In this document: positions 17,057 to 26,162 of the stretch, piece after piece
How positions within the stretch are numbered: the stretch's first letter is position 1
How the letters are laid out: every line of letters begins with the position of its first letter
Assembly: GCF_018502625.1 (NCBI RefSeq)
Contig: NZ_CP075566.1
Location: 1,121,001-1,185,000, forward strand
DNA from: Pseudomonas hormoni
GTDB taxonomy: Bacteria; Pseudomonadota; Gammaproteobacteria; Pseudomonadales; Pseudomonadaceae
Length of the DNA stretch: 64,000 bases
Direction: 5' to 3'
Translations under genes and position numbers: made by a program
Notes under the pieces: model-generated
Seen by the model: the letters and a program-made list of their open reading frames with translations, nothing else
What the model was told of the DNA's origin: nothing
Databases searched by the model: none

Positions 17057-17596
17057 TCACTGACCCAACGCAATCTCGATCAACCGATGCAACTCCTCAA
17101 CCTCCAACGGTGCCTTCGAAAACAGAATGCGAAACACCGACGGCGCCGCCACCAGATTGATGAGTTGATCAGCGCTCGGTTTCGGCTGGTCAGGGTAGCG
17201 ATCCAGAATCGTCTGCAACTGCCCGCCAATGAGCGTCGCGCAAAAGCCCGGCGTCAGGCTCGATTGCACATCGCGCAGCATGTTGCGGCCGGGTTCCGAG
17301 CTCATTTCGTCCAGATACTGCTCCGCCCACGCTCGCACATCCCCGCGCAGGCTGCCGGTGTTGGCCGGCTCACTGTCGGGCTGCATGCGCGCCAGGGCGA
17401 CATCCGCCAGCAACGCCGACAAATCGCCCCAGCGCCGGTAAATGGTCGACGGCGTAACCCCTGCGCGCGCAGCGATTTGTGGAACGGTCACGGTGGCACG
17501 GTCCTGTTCTTCCAGGAGCGCTCGAACGGCCGAATGAATCGACTCTTGCACCCGGGCGCTACGGCCGCCGGGGCGTAAACCTTCTTTAATAGCCAT
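17057..17596 (-). CDS. TetR/AcrR-family regulator
   Basis: 179 residues. The N-terminal helix-turn-helix is VTVPQIAARAGVTPSTIYRRWGDLSAL (about residues 36-62), preceded by a helix starting GGRSARVQESIHSAV. The C-terminal ligand domain is of the kind paired with efflux genes. It is divergent from an MFS gene 91 bases away, so it probably represses that gene and itself through sites in the gap (see the inverted repeat 17645-17683 and GCGCTAGCGC at 17630-17639). The ATG follows AAGGTCCGCTCC. The ligand is unknown. Confidence 0.92.
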   Translation of the reverse strand: MAIKEGLRPGGRSARVQESIHSAVRALLEEQDRATVTVPQIAARAGVTPSTIYRRWGDLSALLADVALARMQPDSEPANTGSLRGDVRAWAEQYLDEMSSEPGRNMLRDVQSSLTPGFCATLIGGQLQTILDRYPDQPKPSADQLINLVAAPSVFRILFSKAPLEVEELHRLIEIALGQ

Positions 17597-17644
17597 GGAG
17601 CGGACCTTAACACAAAGAATTTGCTTTAAGCGCTAGCGCGTAGC

Positions 17645-17683
17645 ACACTCCGCAAAAGCGAAAAATTAGCTTTTGCGGAGTGT
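17645..17683. promoter_or_regulatory. 15-base perfect inverted repeat covering MFS ribosome site
   Basis: ACACTCCGCAAAAGC (17645-17659) and GCTTTTGCGGAGTGT (17669-17683), 9-base A/T-rich spacer. The right arm contains GGAG (17677-17680), the Shine-Dalgarno of the MFS gene starting at 17688. In DNA it may be the TetR operator; in RNA it would fold and hide the ribosome site. Confidence 0.7.
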
Positions 17684-17687
17684 ACGC

Positions 17688-18878
17688 ATGTCGAATTCAG
17701 CTTCCAACCGTTCAAGCCTGTGGTTTCTGGCGATCACTTTACTCAGTTTTCTCGCCGCTTCCACGGCACCGACGCCGTTGTATCACTTGTATCAGGAACA
17801 ACTGCAATTCTCGGCAGCGACCCTGACCGTGATTTTTGGCGTCTACGCCATCAGTTTGCTGGTGGCGCTGCTGACGGTCGGTTCACTTTCGGATCATCTG
17901 GGACGCAAGCCGGTTATTTTCACGGCCGTCATACTGAACCTGCTGGCGATGCTGCTGTTTATCAATGCTGACAGCGTGGCGTGGTTGATCAGTGCGCGGG
18001 TCCTTCAGGGGTTTGCGACCGGGATGGCCACCGCCGTCTTGAGTGCCGCGCTGCTGGACACCGATCGCCAGCAGGGGCCGCTGGTCAACAGCGTTGCACC
18101 GTTACTCGGCATGGCGATTGGCGGCATGGGCTGCGGGTTGCTGGCCGAGTTTGCGCCGCTGCCGTTGCAGTTGACCTATTGGGTGCTGCTCGCGCTGTTT
18201 GTGATGCAGGCCCTGTACGTCTGGCGCCTGCCGGAAAGCGTCAGTCCGCAACCGGGGGCATGGGCCTCGTTGCGTCCGACCCTGCATGTACCGACCCAGG
18301 CACGCTCCACCTTGTGGCGGGTGTTGCCGCTGAATCTCTCGACCTGGGCGCTCGGCGGTTTTTATGCCTCGCTCGCCCCCTCGTTGTTACGCACGGCCAC
18401 CGGCTCGACCTCGAATCTGATGGGTGGGGCGGCAGTAGCGGCATTGACTCTGACCGGTGCGCTGATGATCTTCACCCTGCGTAACCAACCCGCCGTGAAG
18501 GCGTTGCGGTTGGGCGGCACCTTCCTGCCAACGGGCGTCGTGTTGCTTTTACTGGGCGTACACAGCGCCAGCCTGCCATTGTTTTTCCTTGGCACGCTGG
18601 TGGCCGGTTGCGGATTCGGTGCCGGTTTCCTTGGCTCAGTGCGCAGTCTGGTGCCACTGGCGCTGCCCCATGAACGGGCGGGGTTGATGTCGGCATTTTA
18701 TGTGCTCAGTTACCTGGCGTTCTGTTTGCCGTCATTGCTGGCGGGGAGTCTGACGCGGACGTTTGGCTTGGTAGCGACCACCGATGGTTATGGCGCGGTG
18801 CTGATCATCCTGTCTGTCGGTGCGTTACTGGCGTTGCTGCGTGAGCAGTCCATCAAAGTCTGTAGCGCCAATGTTTAA
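17688..18878 (+). CDS. MFS transporter, divergent from TetR gene
   Basis: 396 residues with about 12 hydrophobic segments and the loop motif GSLSDHLGRKPVIF (MFS motif A, about residues 66-79). The N-terminal LAASTAPTPLYHLYQEQLQFS pattern is common in Pseudomonas MFS proteins next to TetR regulators, usually predicted to export small toxic compounds. Substrate unknown. ATG 17688 has GGAG 7 bases upstream; the frame is open from a TTG at 17673, but that would place the ribosome site inside the gene. The stop overlaps a possible start of the cupin gene (TAATG). Confidence 0.88.
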   Translation: MSNSASNRSSLWFLAITLLSFLAASTAPTPLYHLYQEQLQFSAATLTVIFGVYAISLLVALLTVGSLSDHLGRKPVIFTAVILNLLAMLLFINADSVAWLISARVLQGFATGMATAVLSAALLDTDRQQGPLVNSVAPLLGMAIGGMGCGLLAEFAPLPLQLTYWVLLALFVMQALYVWRLPESVSPQPGAWASLRPTLHVPTQARSTLWRVLPLNLSTWALGGFYASLAPSLLRTATGSTSNLMGGAAVAALTLTGALMIFTLRNQPAVKALRLGGTFLPTGVVLLLLGVHSASLPLFFLGTLVAGCGFGAGFLGSVRSLVPLALPHERAGLMSAFYVLSYLAFCLPSLLAGSLTRTFGLVATTDGYGAVLIILSVGALLALLREQSIKVCSANV

Positions 18879-18922
18879 TGATCGCTAGCCTTGGCACCGC
18901 CATTCATATCGACGGACCGCCC

Positions 18923-19234
18923 ATGAAAATCATCCGCAGCCAATCCTTCACCGCTGACCGTGCCTGGGGCGCGCTCGACATCGCCAACATGAATGGCATC
19001 ACCACCCGTTTGCACTGGACCGATCAGCCCTACAAATGGCACATCAATGACGGTCAGGAAGTGTTCGTCGTGCTCGATGGCCAGGTGCGGATGCACTACC
19101 GCGAAGAGGGTCTGGAGAAAGAGGTGGTGTTGAGAGTAGGCGATATCTTTTACGCCTCCGTGGGCACCGAGCATGTGGCGCATCCACTGGGTGTGGCGAG
19201 GATATTGGTGATCGAATCGGAAGGCAGTGTCTGA
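18923..19234 (+). CDS. Small cupin-domain protein
   Basis: 103 residues forming one cupin barrel: TDQPYKWHINDGQEVFVVL (metal-ligand motif region with His and Glu), then GDIFYASVGTEHVAHPLG with the second histidines. Small cupins act as sugar or amino-acid isomerases or as ligand-binding domains; no specific reaction can be given. I use the ATG at 18923 (MKIIRSQSF). An in-frame ATG at 18878 overlapping the MFS stop would add 15 residues of low quality but would couple the two genes. Same strand and 44 bases from the MFS gene suggests co-transcription. Confidence 0.78.
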   Translation: MKIIRSQSFTADRAWGALDIANMNGITTRLHWTDQPYKWHINDGQEVFVVLDGQVRMHYREEGLEKEVVLRVGDIFYASVGTEHVAHPLGVARILVIESEGSV

Positions 19235-19277
19235 GGCTATATCTGCAAAACAGATAACAGTTAGAGATATTACCCGT

Positions 19278-19289
19278 TATATCGATATA
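19278..19289. promoter_or_regulatory. TATATCGATATA palindrome in transporter leader
   Basis: A perfect 12-base palindrome 52 bases before the transporter start, in an otherwise A/T-rich patch (19240-19300). A regulator site is possible; there is no adjacent regulator other than the TetR 1.7 kb upstream. Confidence 0.4.
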
Positions 19290-19340
19290 CGATTGGGATC
19301 TACCATGGACTCCACCTCAACAGAGGATAGGAGTTCGACT

Positions 19341-20492
19341 ATGACATGCCCTAATGCCGCCAGACCCGGCATCAAACCCTTCAGTCATTTGCAGCATCCG
19401 CGCGAGGTGATCCGTCAGTTCACCCCGAACTGGTTCGCCGCGACCATGGGCACCGGCGTTTTAGCGCTGGCGCTGGCGCAGTTGCCGGTCGCGAGCCCAG
19501 GTTTGCACGCGGTTGCCGAATCCCTCTGGCTGTTCAATATCTTTCTGTTCGCTTTATTCACGGCGCTGTACGCGGCACGTTGGGTGCTGTTTTTCGATGA
19601 AGCGCGGCGGATTTTCGGCCATTCCACGGTATCGATGTTTTTCGGCACGATTCCCATGGGGCTGGCGACCATCATCAACGGTTTCCTGTTGTTCGGTCTG
19701 CCGCGCTGGGGTGAAGGCGTGATTCATGTTGCCGAGGTGCTGTGGTGGCTGGACGTGGCGATGTCGCTGGCCTGCGGTGTGCTGATCCCCTACATGATGT
19801 TCACCCGCCAGGAACACAGCATCGATCAGATGACTGCCGTTTGGCTGTTGCCGGTGGTGGCTGCAGAAGTGGCAGCGGCCAGCGGTGGTCTGCTGGCGCC
19901 GCACCTGGCCGACGCTCATTCGCAACTGGTGGTGCTGGTCACCAGCTACGTGCTCTGGGCATTTTCCCTGCCGGTGGCGTTCAGCATTCTGACGATCCTG
20001 TTGCTGCGCATGGCGCTGCACAAGCTGCCCCACGAAAACATGGCCGCTTCGAGCTGGCTGGCGCTCGGCCCGATTGGCACCGGGGCGCTGGGCATGTTGC
20101 TGCTGGGTGCCGACGCGCCGGCGATCTTTGCCGCCAACGGTTTGCCGGGTATTGGTGAGATCGCCGCCGGGCTGGGGCTGGTGGCCGGGATCACACTGTG
20201 GGGCTTTGGTTTGTGGTGGATGCTGATCGCGTTGTTGATCACCGGCCGTTACCTGCGCGCCGGCATTCCCTTCAACCTTGGCTGGTGGGGTTTCACCTTT
20301 CCGCTGGGCGTCTATTCTCTGGCAACGTTGAAACTGGCCAGCACCTTGAACCTGACGTTTTTCAGTGCCTTTGGCTGTGTGCTGGTGGCGCTGCTGACGG
20401 TGATGTGGCTGATCGTTGCCAAACGCACGGTGCAAGGCGCATGGCGGGGCGAGTTGTTTGTCTCGCCGTGCATTGCAGGATTAAACAAATAA
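19341..20492 (+). CDS. SLAC1/TehA-type (TDT) transporter
   Basis: 383 residues, about 10 membrane segments, beginning after a soluble stretch with FTPNWFAATMGTGVLALAL, the signature start of tellurite-resistance/dicarboxylate transporters (TehA, Mae1, Ssu1, SLAC1). Members export sulfite or carry malate or anions; the substrate here is not resolved. AGGAG (19329-19333) lies 7 bases before the ATG at 19341, so I reject the upstream in-frame starts (19227, 19305). The leader contains a 12-base palindrome. It is 106 bases from the cupin gene with no terminator seen. Confidence 0.84.
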   Translation: MTCPNAARPGIKPFSHLQHPREVIRQFTPNWFAATMGTGVLALALAQLPVASPGLHAVAESLWLFNIFLFALFTALYAARWVLFFDEARRIFGHSTVSMFFGTIPMGLATIINGFLLFGLPRWGEGVIHVAEVLWWLDVAMSLACGVLIPYMMFTRQEHSIDQMTAVWLLPVVAAEVAAASGGLLAPHLADAHSQLVVLVTSYVLWAFSLPVAFSILTILLLRMALHKLPHENMAASSWLALGPIGTGALGMLLLGADAPAIFAANGLPGIGEIAAGLGLVAGITLWGFGLWWMLIALLITGRYLRAGIPFNLGWWGFTFPLGVYSLATLKLASTLNLTFFSAFGCVLVALLTVMWLIVAKRTVQGAWRGELFVSPCIAGLNK

Positions 20493-20591
20493 CCTGCAAA
20501 GATTAGGTAAGGTGTGGCCTGGATCGACGATCGACATTCCAACACAGTATCCACGCCATCATCAGGCTTCCCAACTTCAGGAACATGGAAG

Positions 20592-22466
20592 ATGAGTCAC
20601 CCCTCACAGTTCAGCTTGCTTCGCACCCGGCGCTTCCTGCCGTTTTTCGTGACCCAGTCCCTCGGGGCGTTCAACGACAACATCTTCAAGCAGTCGCTGA
20701 TCCTCGCCATTCTGTACAAGTTGACAATCGAGGGCGATCGTTCGATCTGGGTCAATCTGTGTGCGCTGCTGTTTATCCTGCCGTTCTTTCTGTTTTCGGC
20801 GCTGGCCGGGCAGTTCGGCGAGAAGTTCGCCAAGGACGCGTTGATTCGCCTGATCAAGCTCGGGGAGATTGCCATCATGGCGGTCGGCGCGGTCGGGTTC
20901 GTTTTCGATCATCTGTCGCTGATGCTGGTGGCGCTGTTCGCCATGGGGACACATTCGGCGCTGTTCGGGCCGGTGAAGTACTCGATCCTGCCCCAGGCCT
21001 TGCACGAAGAAGAACTGGTGGGCGGCAACGGTCTGGTGGAAATGGGCACCTTCCTGGCGATCCTCGCCGGGACTATCGGCGCCGGAATCATGATGTCGTC
21101 CGCGCATTACGCACCCATCGTGTCTACGGCGATCATCGGCATTGCAGTGTTGGGTTATCTGGCCAGTCGCAGCATTCCACGGGCGGCGGCCTCGTCGCCG
21201 GAAATGCGCCTGAACTGGAACATCTTCAGTCAGTCCTGGGCCACCTTGAAACTGGGCCTGGGGCAAACCCCGGCGGTGTCGCGCTCGATTGTCGGCAACT
21301 CATGGTTCTGGTTTGTCGGGGCGATTTACCTGACGCAAATCCCGGCGTATGCCAAGGAGTGGATGCACGGCGACGAAACCGTGGTGACGCTGATTCTTAC
21401 CGTATTCTCGGTGGGTATCGCACTCGGTTCGCTGCTCTGCGAAAAACTGTCCGGACGCAAAGTCGAGATCGGCCTGGTGCCGTTCGGCTCGTTCGGTCTG
21501 ACGGTGTTCGGCTTGCTGCTGTGGTGGCATTCCGGCGGAATTCCCGACAGTGCCAATGGCCATGGCTGGATCGAGATTCTCGGCTTTGGTCACACCTGGC
21601 TGGTGTTGATCGACATTCTCGGCCTCGGGGTTTTCGGCGGTTTCTACATTGTGCCGCTGTACGCGCTGATCCAGTCACGCACCCCGGAGAACGAGCGGGC
21701 GCGGGTGATTGCCGCCAACAATATTCTCAACGCGCTGTTCATGGTGGTCTCGGCGATTGTTTCGATCGTGTTGCTGAGCCTGGCCAAGTTGTCTATCCCG
21801 CATCTGTTCCTGGTGGTGTCGCTGCTGAACATCGGCGTCAACGCCTACATCTTCAAAATCGTCCCCGAGTTCAGCATGCGCTTCATGATCTGGCTGCTCA
21901 GCCACTCCATGTACCGCGTGGAGCATCGCAATCTGGAGGCAATTCCGGATGAAGGCGCGGCGCTGCTGGTGTGCAATCACGTGTCCTTCGTCGATGCATT
22001 GTTGATTGGCGGCGCGGTGCGTCGGCCGATTCGCTTTGTGATGTACTACAAGATCTACAACCTGCCGGTACTGAACTTCATCTTTCGCACGGCCGGGACG
22101 ATTCCGATTGCGGGGCGTCAGGAAGACATTCAGATTTACGAAAAGGCCTTCACGCGCATCGCTCAATACCTGAAGGACGGTGAACTGGTGTGCATCTTCC
22201 CTGAAGGCAAATTGACCGCCGATGGCGAGATCAACGAATTCAAGGGCGGGCTGACGCGGATTCTCGAAGAGACGCCGGTGCCAGTGATTCCGTTGGCATT
22301 GCAGGGGCTGTGGGGGAGTTTCTTCAGTCGCGATCCCGACAAAGGCGTGTTCCGTCGGTTGTGGTCGCGGGTGACCCTGGTGGCGGGGCCGGCGGTGGCG
22401 GTCGAGGTGGCAGAGCCCGCCAGGTTGCAAGGGATGGTCGGGGAGTTGCGTGGCGCTGCGCGCTGA
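20592..22466 (+). CDS. MFS-acyltransferase fusion (lysophospholipid transporter/acyltransferase)
   Basis: 624 residues. Residues 1 to about 410 are an LplT-like MFS domain (FFVTQSLGAFNDNIFKQSL; about 12 membrane segments). From about 425 follows a PlsC-type acyltransferase with the catalytic NHVSFVD box (N-H-x4-D) and FPEGKLTADG. Together they fit a protein that flips lysophospholipid into the inner leaflet and re-acylates it. In E. coli these are separate proteins (LplT and Aas), so this is a transporter-enzyme fusion. AGGA (20579-20582) serves the ATG at 20592; earlier in-frame starts have no ribosome site. Confidence 0.9.
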   Translation: MSHPSQFSLLRTRRFLPFFVTQSLGAFNDNIFKQSLILAILYKLTIEGDRSIWVNLCALLFILPFFLFSALAGQFGEKFAKDALIRLIKLGEIAIMAVGAVGFVFDHLSLMLVALFAMGTHSALFGPVKYSILPQALHEEELVGGNGLVEMGTFLAILAGTIGAGIMMSSAHYAPIVSTAIIGIAVLGYLASRSIPRAAASSPEMRLNWNIFSQSWATLKLGLGQTPAVSRSIVGNSWFWFVGAIYLTQIPAYAKEWMHGDETVVTLILTVFSVGIALGSLLCEKLSGRKVEIGLVPFGSFGLTVFGLLLWWHSGGIPDSANGHGWIEILGFGHTWLVLIDILGLGVFGGFYIVPLYALIQSRTPENERARVIAANNILNALFMVVSAIVSIVLLSLAKLSIPHLFLVVSLLNIGVNAYIFKIVPEFSMRFMIWLLSHSMYRVEHRNLEAIPDEGAALLVCNHVSFVDALLIGGAVRRPIRFVMYYKIYNLPVLNFIFRTAGTIPIAGRQEDIQIYEKAFTRIAQYLKDGELVCIFPEGKLTADGEINEFKGGLTRILEETPVPVIPLALQGLWGSFFSRDPDKGVFRRLWSRVTLVAGPAVAVEVAEPARLQGMVGELRGAAR

Positions 22467-22513
22467 TACCTGTCGATGCGGGCCGCTACGGTTGCGAGCC
22501 CGCCGGCGAGTCT

Positions 22514-23440
22514 TCAGCCCGCCATCGCCAATCGGTTGCGTCCTTCACGCTTGGCCACATACAGCGCACTGTCGGCCCGTCGCAACAGACTTTCGGCTGA
22601 CTCGCCGGGCAGCAGGGTCGAACAGCCGAGGCTGACGGTCAGCTCGATCCGCTTGCCATCGGCCATATAATCCTTGGCCTGCGCGGCAAACCGCAGCCGC
22701 TCGCCAACCAGGGCCGCCGCCTCGCGGCCGGTGTTGGACAGCAGAATCAGGAACTCTTCGCCACCAAAGCGAAACACCATGTCGACGTTGCGCAACTGGC
22801 TTTTGATCGAGGCCGCAACGGCTTTGAGTACATCGTCGCCGGCGCTGTGGCCGTGGGTATCGTTGATCTGTTTGAAGTGGTCGATGTCCAGCATCAGCAG
22901 CGACAAGGGTTGCAGATGCCGACGCGACATGTCGATTTCCCGTTGTAGCGTCTGGTCCATGGCAATGCGGTTGCCGGTATCCGTGAGGGGGTCGCGCAGG
23001 GCACTTTGGGTGGCGGCGCGGTAGAGCAGGGCATTGCGCATCGGGTACAGCAATGCGGACAGCAGCGACTCGAGGTTGCCCTGTTCCTCCTCGCTGAAAC
23101 GCTGATTGCGGCGGAAAACCAGTTCGCCCAGGTGCTCGCCTTCATGGCTGAGGGTGTAGCTGATCGAGTGGTGACCGCGCAGACCGAACTCCAGGCGCAA
23201 GTCGCTGGCCTTGTGCTGGTAGCTCAAGGCGTCGAGCGGCACGAGTCGGTGAATTTCACGGTAGAAGAGCCCGAGAATGCGTTGTGGTTCAAGACTGGTT
23301 TGCAGTTGCAGGCTCAGTTGCTGGCGCACTTGCGCAAGACTGACCGGCCTCTTCAGAAGCGGGGGCTGTTGACCAAAGCCCAGGCGTTGCAATTTGGCGC
23401 TATCGAAGTCAATTGCGTTGGTCTGGGAAGGTGATTTCAT
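22514..23440 (-). CDS. Diguanylate cyclase (GGEEF)
   Basis: 308 residues. The N-terminal about 140 residues look like a soluble GAF-type sensor (EPQRILGLFYREIHRLVPLD). A GGDEF domain follows: DPLTDTGNR at about 150-158, LDIDHFKQIND at 184-194 and active-site GGEEF at 226-230. RNVD at 217-220, five residues before the GGEEF, is an intact inhibitory I-site, so c-di-GMP feedback is expected. It makes c-di-GMP from two GTP in the cytosol. It is a lone gene, convergent with the acyltransferase fusion. Confidence 0.92.
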   Translation of the reverse strand: MKSPSQTNAIDFDSAKLQRLGFGQQPPLLKRPVSLAQVRQQLSLQLQTSLEPQRILGLFYREIHRLVPLDALSYQHKASDLRLEFGLRGHHSISYTLSHEGEHLGELVFRRNQRFSEEEQGNLESLLSALLYPMRNALLYRAATQSALRDPLTDTGNRIAMDQTLQREIDMSRRHLQPLSLLMLDIDHFKQINDTHGHSAGDDVLKAVAASIKSQLRNVDMVFRFGGEEFLILLSNTGREAAALVGERLRFAAQAKDYMADGKRIELTVSLGCSTLLPGESAESLLRRADSALYVAKREGRNRLAMAG

Positions 23441-23813
23441 ATGGCGTGCGCCCCTAAGCAGTAAGGCTGTCTTACAGGCTGGGTGAGAGCGGCTTTGGGC
23501 TGCGCGTCATACTGGTCCATCAGTCCCGTAGGACATTTGGAGCAAGTCTAATCTGCTTTGTCGAAGATTAGTAACCTATCGACGCGAGCGTCGGCCCGTC
23601 TGCTTTCACACGGCGTGTCTGAGCAGATATAGAGCGAAAGTCGTGCCATTCGGTTCAGTTGGATTAAAAGGCTTGTAAATCAATATCTTGGGAGGCGTGC
23701 CGGCGGTGTTCGGCTGATTTTGTGACATTTGTTTGACTGGAATAAACCGCAGTTATGACGCTCGTCAGGTGCCGTGACGGAAATTCGCCACGGCACAAAA
23801 GCGACGCACGGCG
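23441..23813. other. Intergenic region without gene (373 bp)
   Basis: Lies between the start of the cyclase gene and the stop of the SDR gene, so it should hold the cyclase promoter. GTGCCGTG/CACGGCAC (about 23770-23796) forms an 8-bp stem near the SDR stop without a T run on the minus strand. I see no ORF with coding character and no known RNA motif. Confidence 0.6.
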
Positions 23814-24554
23814 TTACTGAGCGTTGAACGCCTGGCCGTTGATGCCGGTGCTGTCCGGGCCCATCAGGTAGAGATAGACCGGCATGATCTCTTCGGGAGT
23901 CGGGTTATTCAGCGGGTTTTCACCGGGGTAAGCCTGGGCGCGCATGCTGGTGCGGGTGGCGCCGGGGTTGATGCTGTTCGAGCGCACCGGGGCCACGGTA
24001 TCGACTTCGTCGGCCAGGGTTTGCATCAGACCTTCGGTGGCAAACTTGGAGACACCGTAAGCGCCCCAATACGCACGGCCTTTGCGGCCGACGCTGCTGG
24101 AAGTGAACACCACCGAAGCGTCCTGAGACAGCTTCAGCAGCGGCAACAACGTGCTGGTGAGCATGAACATGGCGTTGACGTTGACTTGCATGACACGCAT
24201 GAAGTTTTCGCCGGACAGTTGTTCGATCGGCGTACGTGGACCAATGATCGATGCGTTGTGCAGTAAGCCGTCGAGGTGGCCGAACTCGGTTTCGATCATC
24301 GCCGCCAGTTCATCGTATTGATGGGGCAGGGCGGTTTCCAGGTTGAACGGAATCACGGCCGGTTGTGGGTGGCCGGCAGCCTCGATTTCGTCATAGACCT
24401 GAGTCAGGTTGGCTTCGGTCTTGCCCAGCAGCAGTACGGTGGCGCCGTGGGCAGCATAGGTTTTCGCAGCGGCAGCGCCGATGCCGCGACCAGCGCCGGT
24501 GACCAGAATGACCCGGTCCTTGAGCAATTCAGGGCGGGCGGAATAATCAAACAT
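23814..24554 (-). CDS. YciK-family short-chain oxidoreductase
   Basis: 246 residues, close to E. coli YciK. Rossmann motif LVTGAGRGIGAAAA (about residues 18-31), NNAG-equivalent HNAS, and catalytic Ser plus YGVSK (Tyr/Lys). The cytosolic reaction is unknown in the family. Next to mupP and ubiG, as in other Pseudomonas. ATG 24554 is used (GAGG about 7 bases upstream); the frame also opens at a GTG at 24566. A REP doublet separates it from mupP. Confidence 0.88.
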   Translation of the reverse strand: MFDYSARPELLKDRVILVTGAGRGIGAAAAKTYAAHGATVLLLGKTEANLTQVYDEIEAAGHPQPAVIPFNLETALPHQYDELAAMIETEFGHLDGLLHNASIIGPRTPIEQLSGENFMRVMQVNVNAMFMLTSTLLPLLKLSQDASVVFTSSSVGRKGRAYWGAYGVSKFATEGLMQTLADEVDTVAPVRSNSINPGATRTSMRAQAYPGENPLNNPTPEEIMPVYLYLMGPDSTGINGQAFNAQ

Positions 24555-24592
24555 AAAAACCCTCACAACAATTCAGTAGTCAGGCATCGCAC

Positions 24593-24717
24593 TTGTGGCG
24601 AGGGAGCTTGCTCCCGCTCGGCTGCGAAGCAGTCGTGATTCAGTCAGCTTGGTGCGACTGATTCACGAATTTGGGGGCCGCTGCGCGACCCAGCGGGAGC
24701 AAGCTCCCTCGCCACAA
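24593..24717. repeat. REP doublet, GTGGCGAGGGAGC type
   Basis: Arms 24593-24630 and 24680-24717 reading TTGTGGCGAGGGAGCTTGCT from both sides, with a second inner inverted repeat (GTGATTCAGTC / GACTGATTCAC, one mismatch). Same type as 13.2 and 53.7 kb. Confidence 0.9.
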
Positions 24718-24730
24718 AAAGCGATTCGGC

Positions 24731-25402
24731 TCAGCAGCTGCAGAGTGCGCTATCCAGCACTTTGCGCAACTCCAGCGGATGATCAACCACCACATCCGCC
24801 CCCCAATGCCGCGGGTTATCGTCCGGATGAATGTAGCCATAGGTCACGGCGGCCGTCCGGGTGCCGGCATCGCGGCCAGACTCGATATCACGCAGGTCAT
24901 CACCCACGAACAGCACGCTGGCCGGATCGAGGTCGAGCATCTTGCACGCCAGGATCAAAGGCTCCGGGTCCGGTTTGCTGTTCTTCACGTGATCCGGGCA
25001 GATCAACAGCGCCGAACGCTCGGCCAGCCCCAGTTGCTGCATGATCGGCTCGGCAAACCGCAGAGGTTTGTTGGTGACCACGCCCCAGATCAGGTTGGCT
25101 TTCTCGATGTCGGCCAGGACTTCGGCCATGCCGTCGAACAGCTTGCTGTGAACGGCGCAACCCGCGAGGTAACGCTCGAGGAATTCCAAACGAAGTTCTT
25201 CGAAGCCCGGAGATTCCGGGTCCATCGAAAACGTCACGGCAACCATCGCCTTGGCGCCGCCGGAGATCTCGTCTCGGATGTGCTTGTCATTTACCGGCGG
25301 CAAACCGCGGTCGGCACGCATCGCCTGACAGATCGCAATGAAGTCCGGCGCGGTGTCGAGCAGCGTGCCGTCCATGTCGAAAAGGACTGCTCTGATACGC
25401 AT
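24731..25402 (-). CDS. mupP: N-acetylmuramic acid 6-phosphate phosphatase (HAD)
   Basis: 223-residue HAD-superfamily phosphatase. DMDGT at residues 9-13 gives nucleophile Asp9 and acid/base Asp11; VVTNKP and [16 protein letters not shown] are motifs II and IV. It resembles phosphoglycolate phosphatase, but the order YciK-like/mupP/ubiG is that of P. aeruginosa, where this protein is MupP of the MurNAc recycling route that bypasses de novo UDP-MurNAc synthesis. Its ATG lies 4 bases beyond the ubiG stop, so the two are one operon. The substrate is assigned from synteny. Confidence 0.85.
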   Translation of the reverse strand: MRIRAVLFDMDGTLLDTAPDFIAICQAMRADRGLPPVNDKHIRDEISGGAKAMVAVTFSMDPESPGFEELRLEFLERYLAGCAVHSKLFDGMAEVLADIEKANLIWGVVTNKPLRFAEPIMQQLGLAERSALLICPDHVKNSKPDPEPLILACKMLDLDPASVLFVGDDLRDIESGRDAGTRTAAVTYGYIHPDDNPRHWGADVVVDHPLELRKVLDSALCSC

Positions 25403-25406
25403 CGGC

Positions 25407-26105
25407 TTACTCCTCGCGCAGGGTCTGGATCATGTAGTTGACGTCCACGTCGGAGGCCAGTTTGTAGTGCTTGGTCAGCGGGTTGTAGGTCAGGCCGATG
25501 ATGTCCTTGACGGTCAGGCCGGCCATGCGGCTCCAGGCGCCGAGCTCGGAAGGTCGGATGAATTTCTTGAAGTCGTGCGTGCCGCGCGGCAGCAGCTTCA
25601 TGATGTATTCGGCACCAACGATGGCGAACAGGTACGCCTTCGGGTTGCGGTTGATGGTGGAAAAGAACACCTGGCCGCCCGGCTTGACCATTTTGAAGCA
25701 GGCGCGGATCACGGATGATGGGTCCGGCACGTGCTCGAGCATTTCCAGGCAAGTGACCACGTCGAATTGCTCGGGCATTTCTTCTGCCAGGGCTTCGGCG
25801 GTGATCTGGCGGTATTCGACGCTTACGCCGGATTCCAGCTGATGCAATTGAGCGACGGCCAGCGGCGCTTCGCCCATGTCGATGCCCATCACGGTCGCGC
25901 CGCGTTGCGCCATGGCTTCGCTGAGGATGCCGCCGCCGCAACCGACGTCGAGGACTTTCTTGCCGGCCAGGTTGACGCGTTCGTCAATCCAGTTGACCCG
26001 CAACGGGTTGATATCGTGCAGCGGTTTGAATTCGCTCTCGCGGTCCCACCAACGATGGGCCAGGGCTTCGAATTTGGCGATTTCGGCGTAGTCGACGTTA
26101 CTCAT
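25407..26105 (-). CDS. ubiG: Ubiquinone biosynthesis O-methyltransferase UbiG
   Basis: 232-residue SAM-dependent methyltransferase doing both O-methylations of the ubiquinone ring. SAM motif [17 protein letters not shown] at about residues 49-65, ITAEAL and the membrane-associating segments typical of UbiG. First gene of ubiG-mupP. The neighbouring upstream gene (MTA deaminase, same strand) is 57 bases away. GAGGATGAACC precedes the ATG. Confidence 0.96.
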   Translation of the reverse strand: MSNVDYAEIAKFEALAHRWWDRESEFKPLHDINPLRVNWIDERVNLAGKKVLDVGCGGGILSEAMAQRGATVMGIDMGEAPLAVAQLHQLESGVSVEYRQITAEALAEEMPEQFDVVTCLEMLEHVPDPSSVIRACFKMVKPGGQVFFSTINRNPKAYLFAIVGAEYIMKLLPRGTHDFKKFIRPSELGAWSRMAGLTVKDIIGLTYNPLTKHYKLASDVDVNYMIQTLREE

Positions 26106-26162
26106 GGTTCATCCTCTAAAACTTGAAAAATTCTGTTGCCCCGGCGGTTGGCTCCGGGGTAC

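Noticed and set aside
23733..23796. Possible small-RNA promoter (TTGACT ... TATGAC) and hairpin
   Set aside because: Spacing is 15 bases and the hairpin has no T run; evidence too weak.
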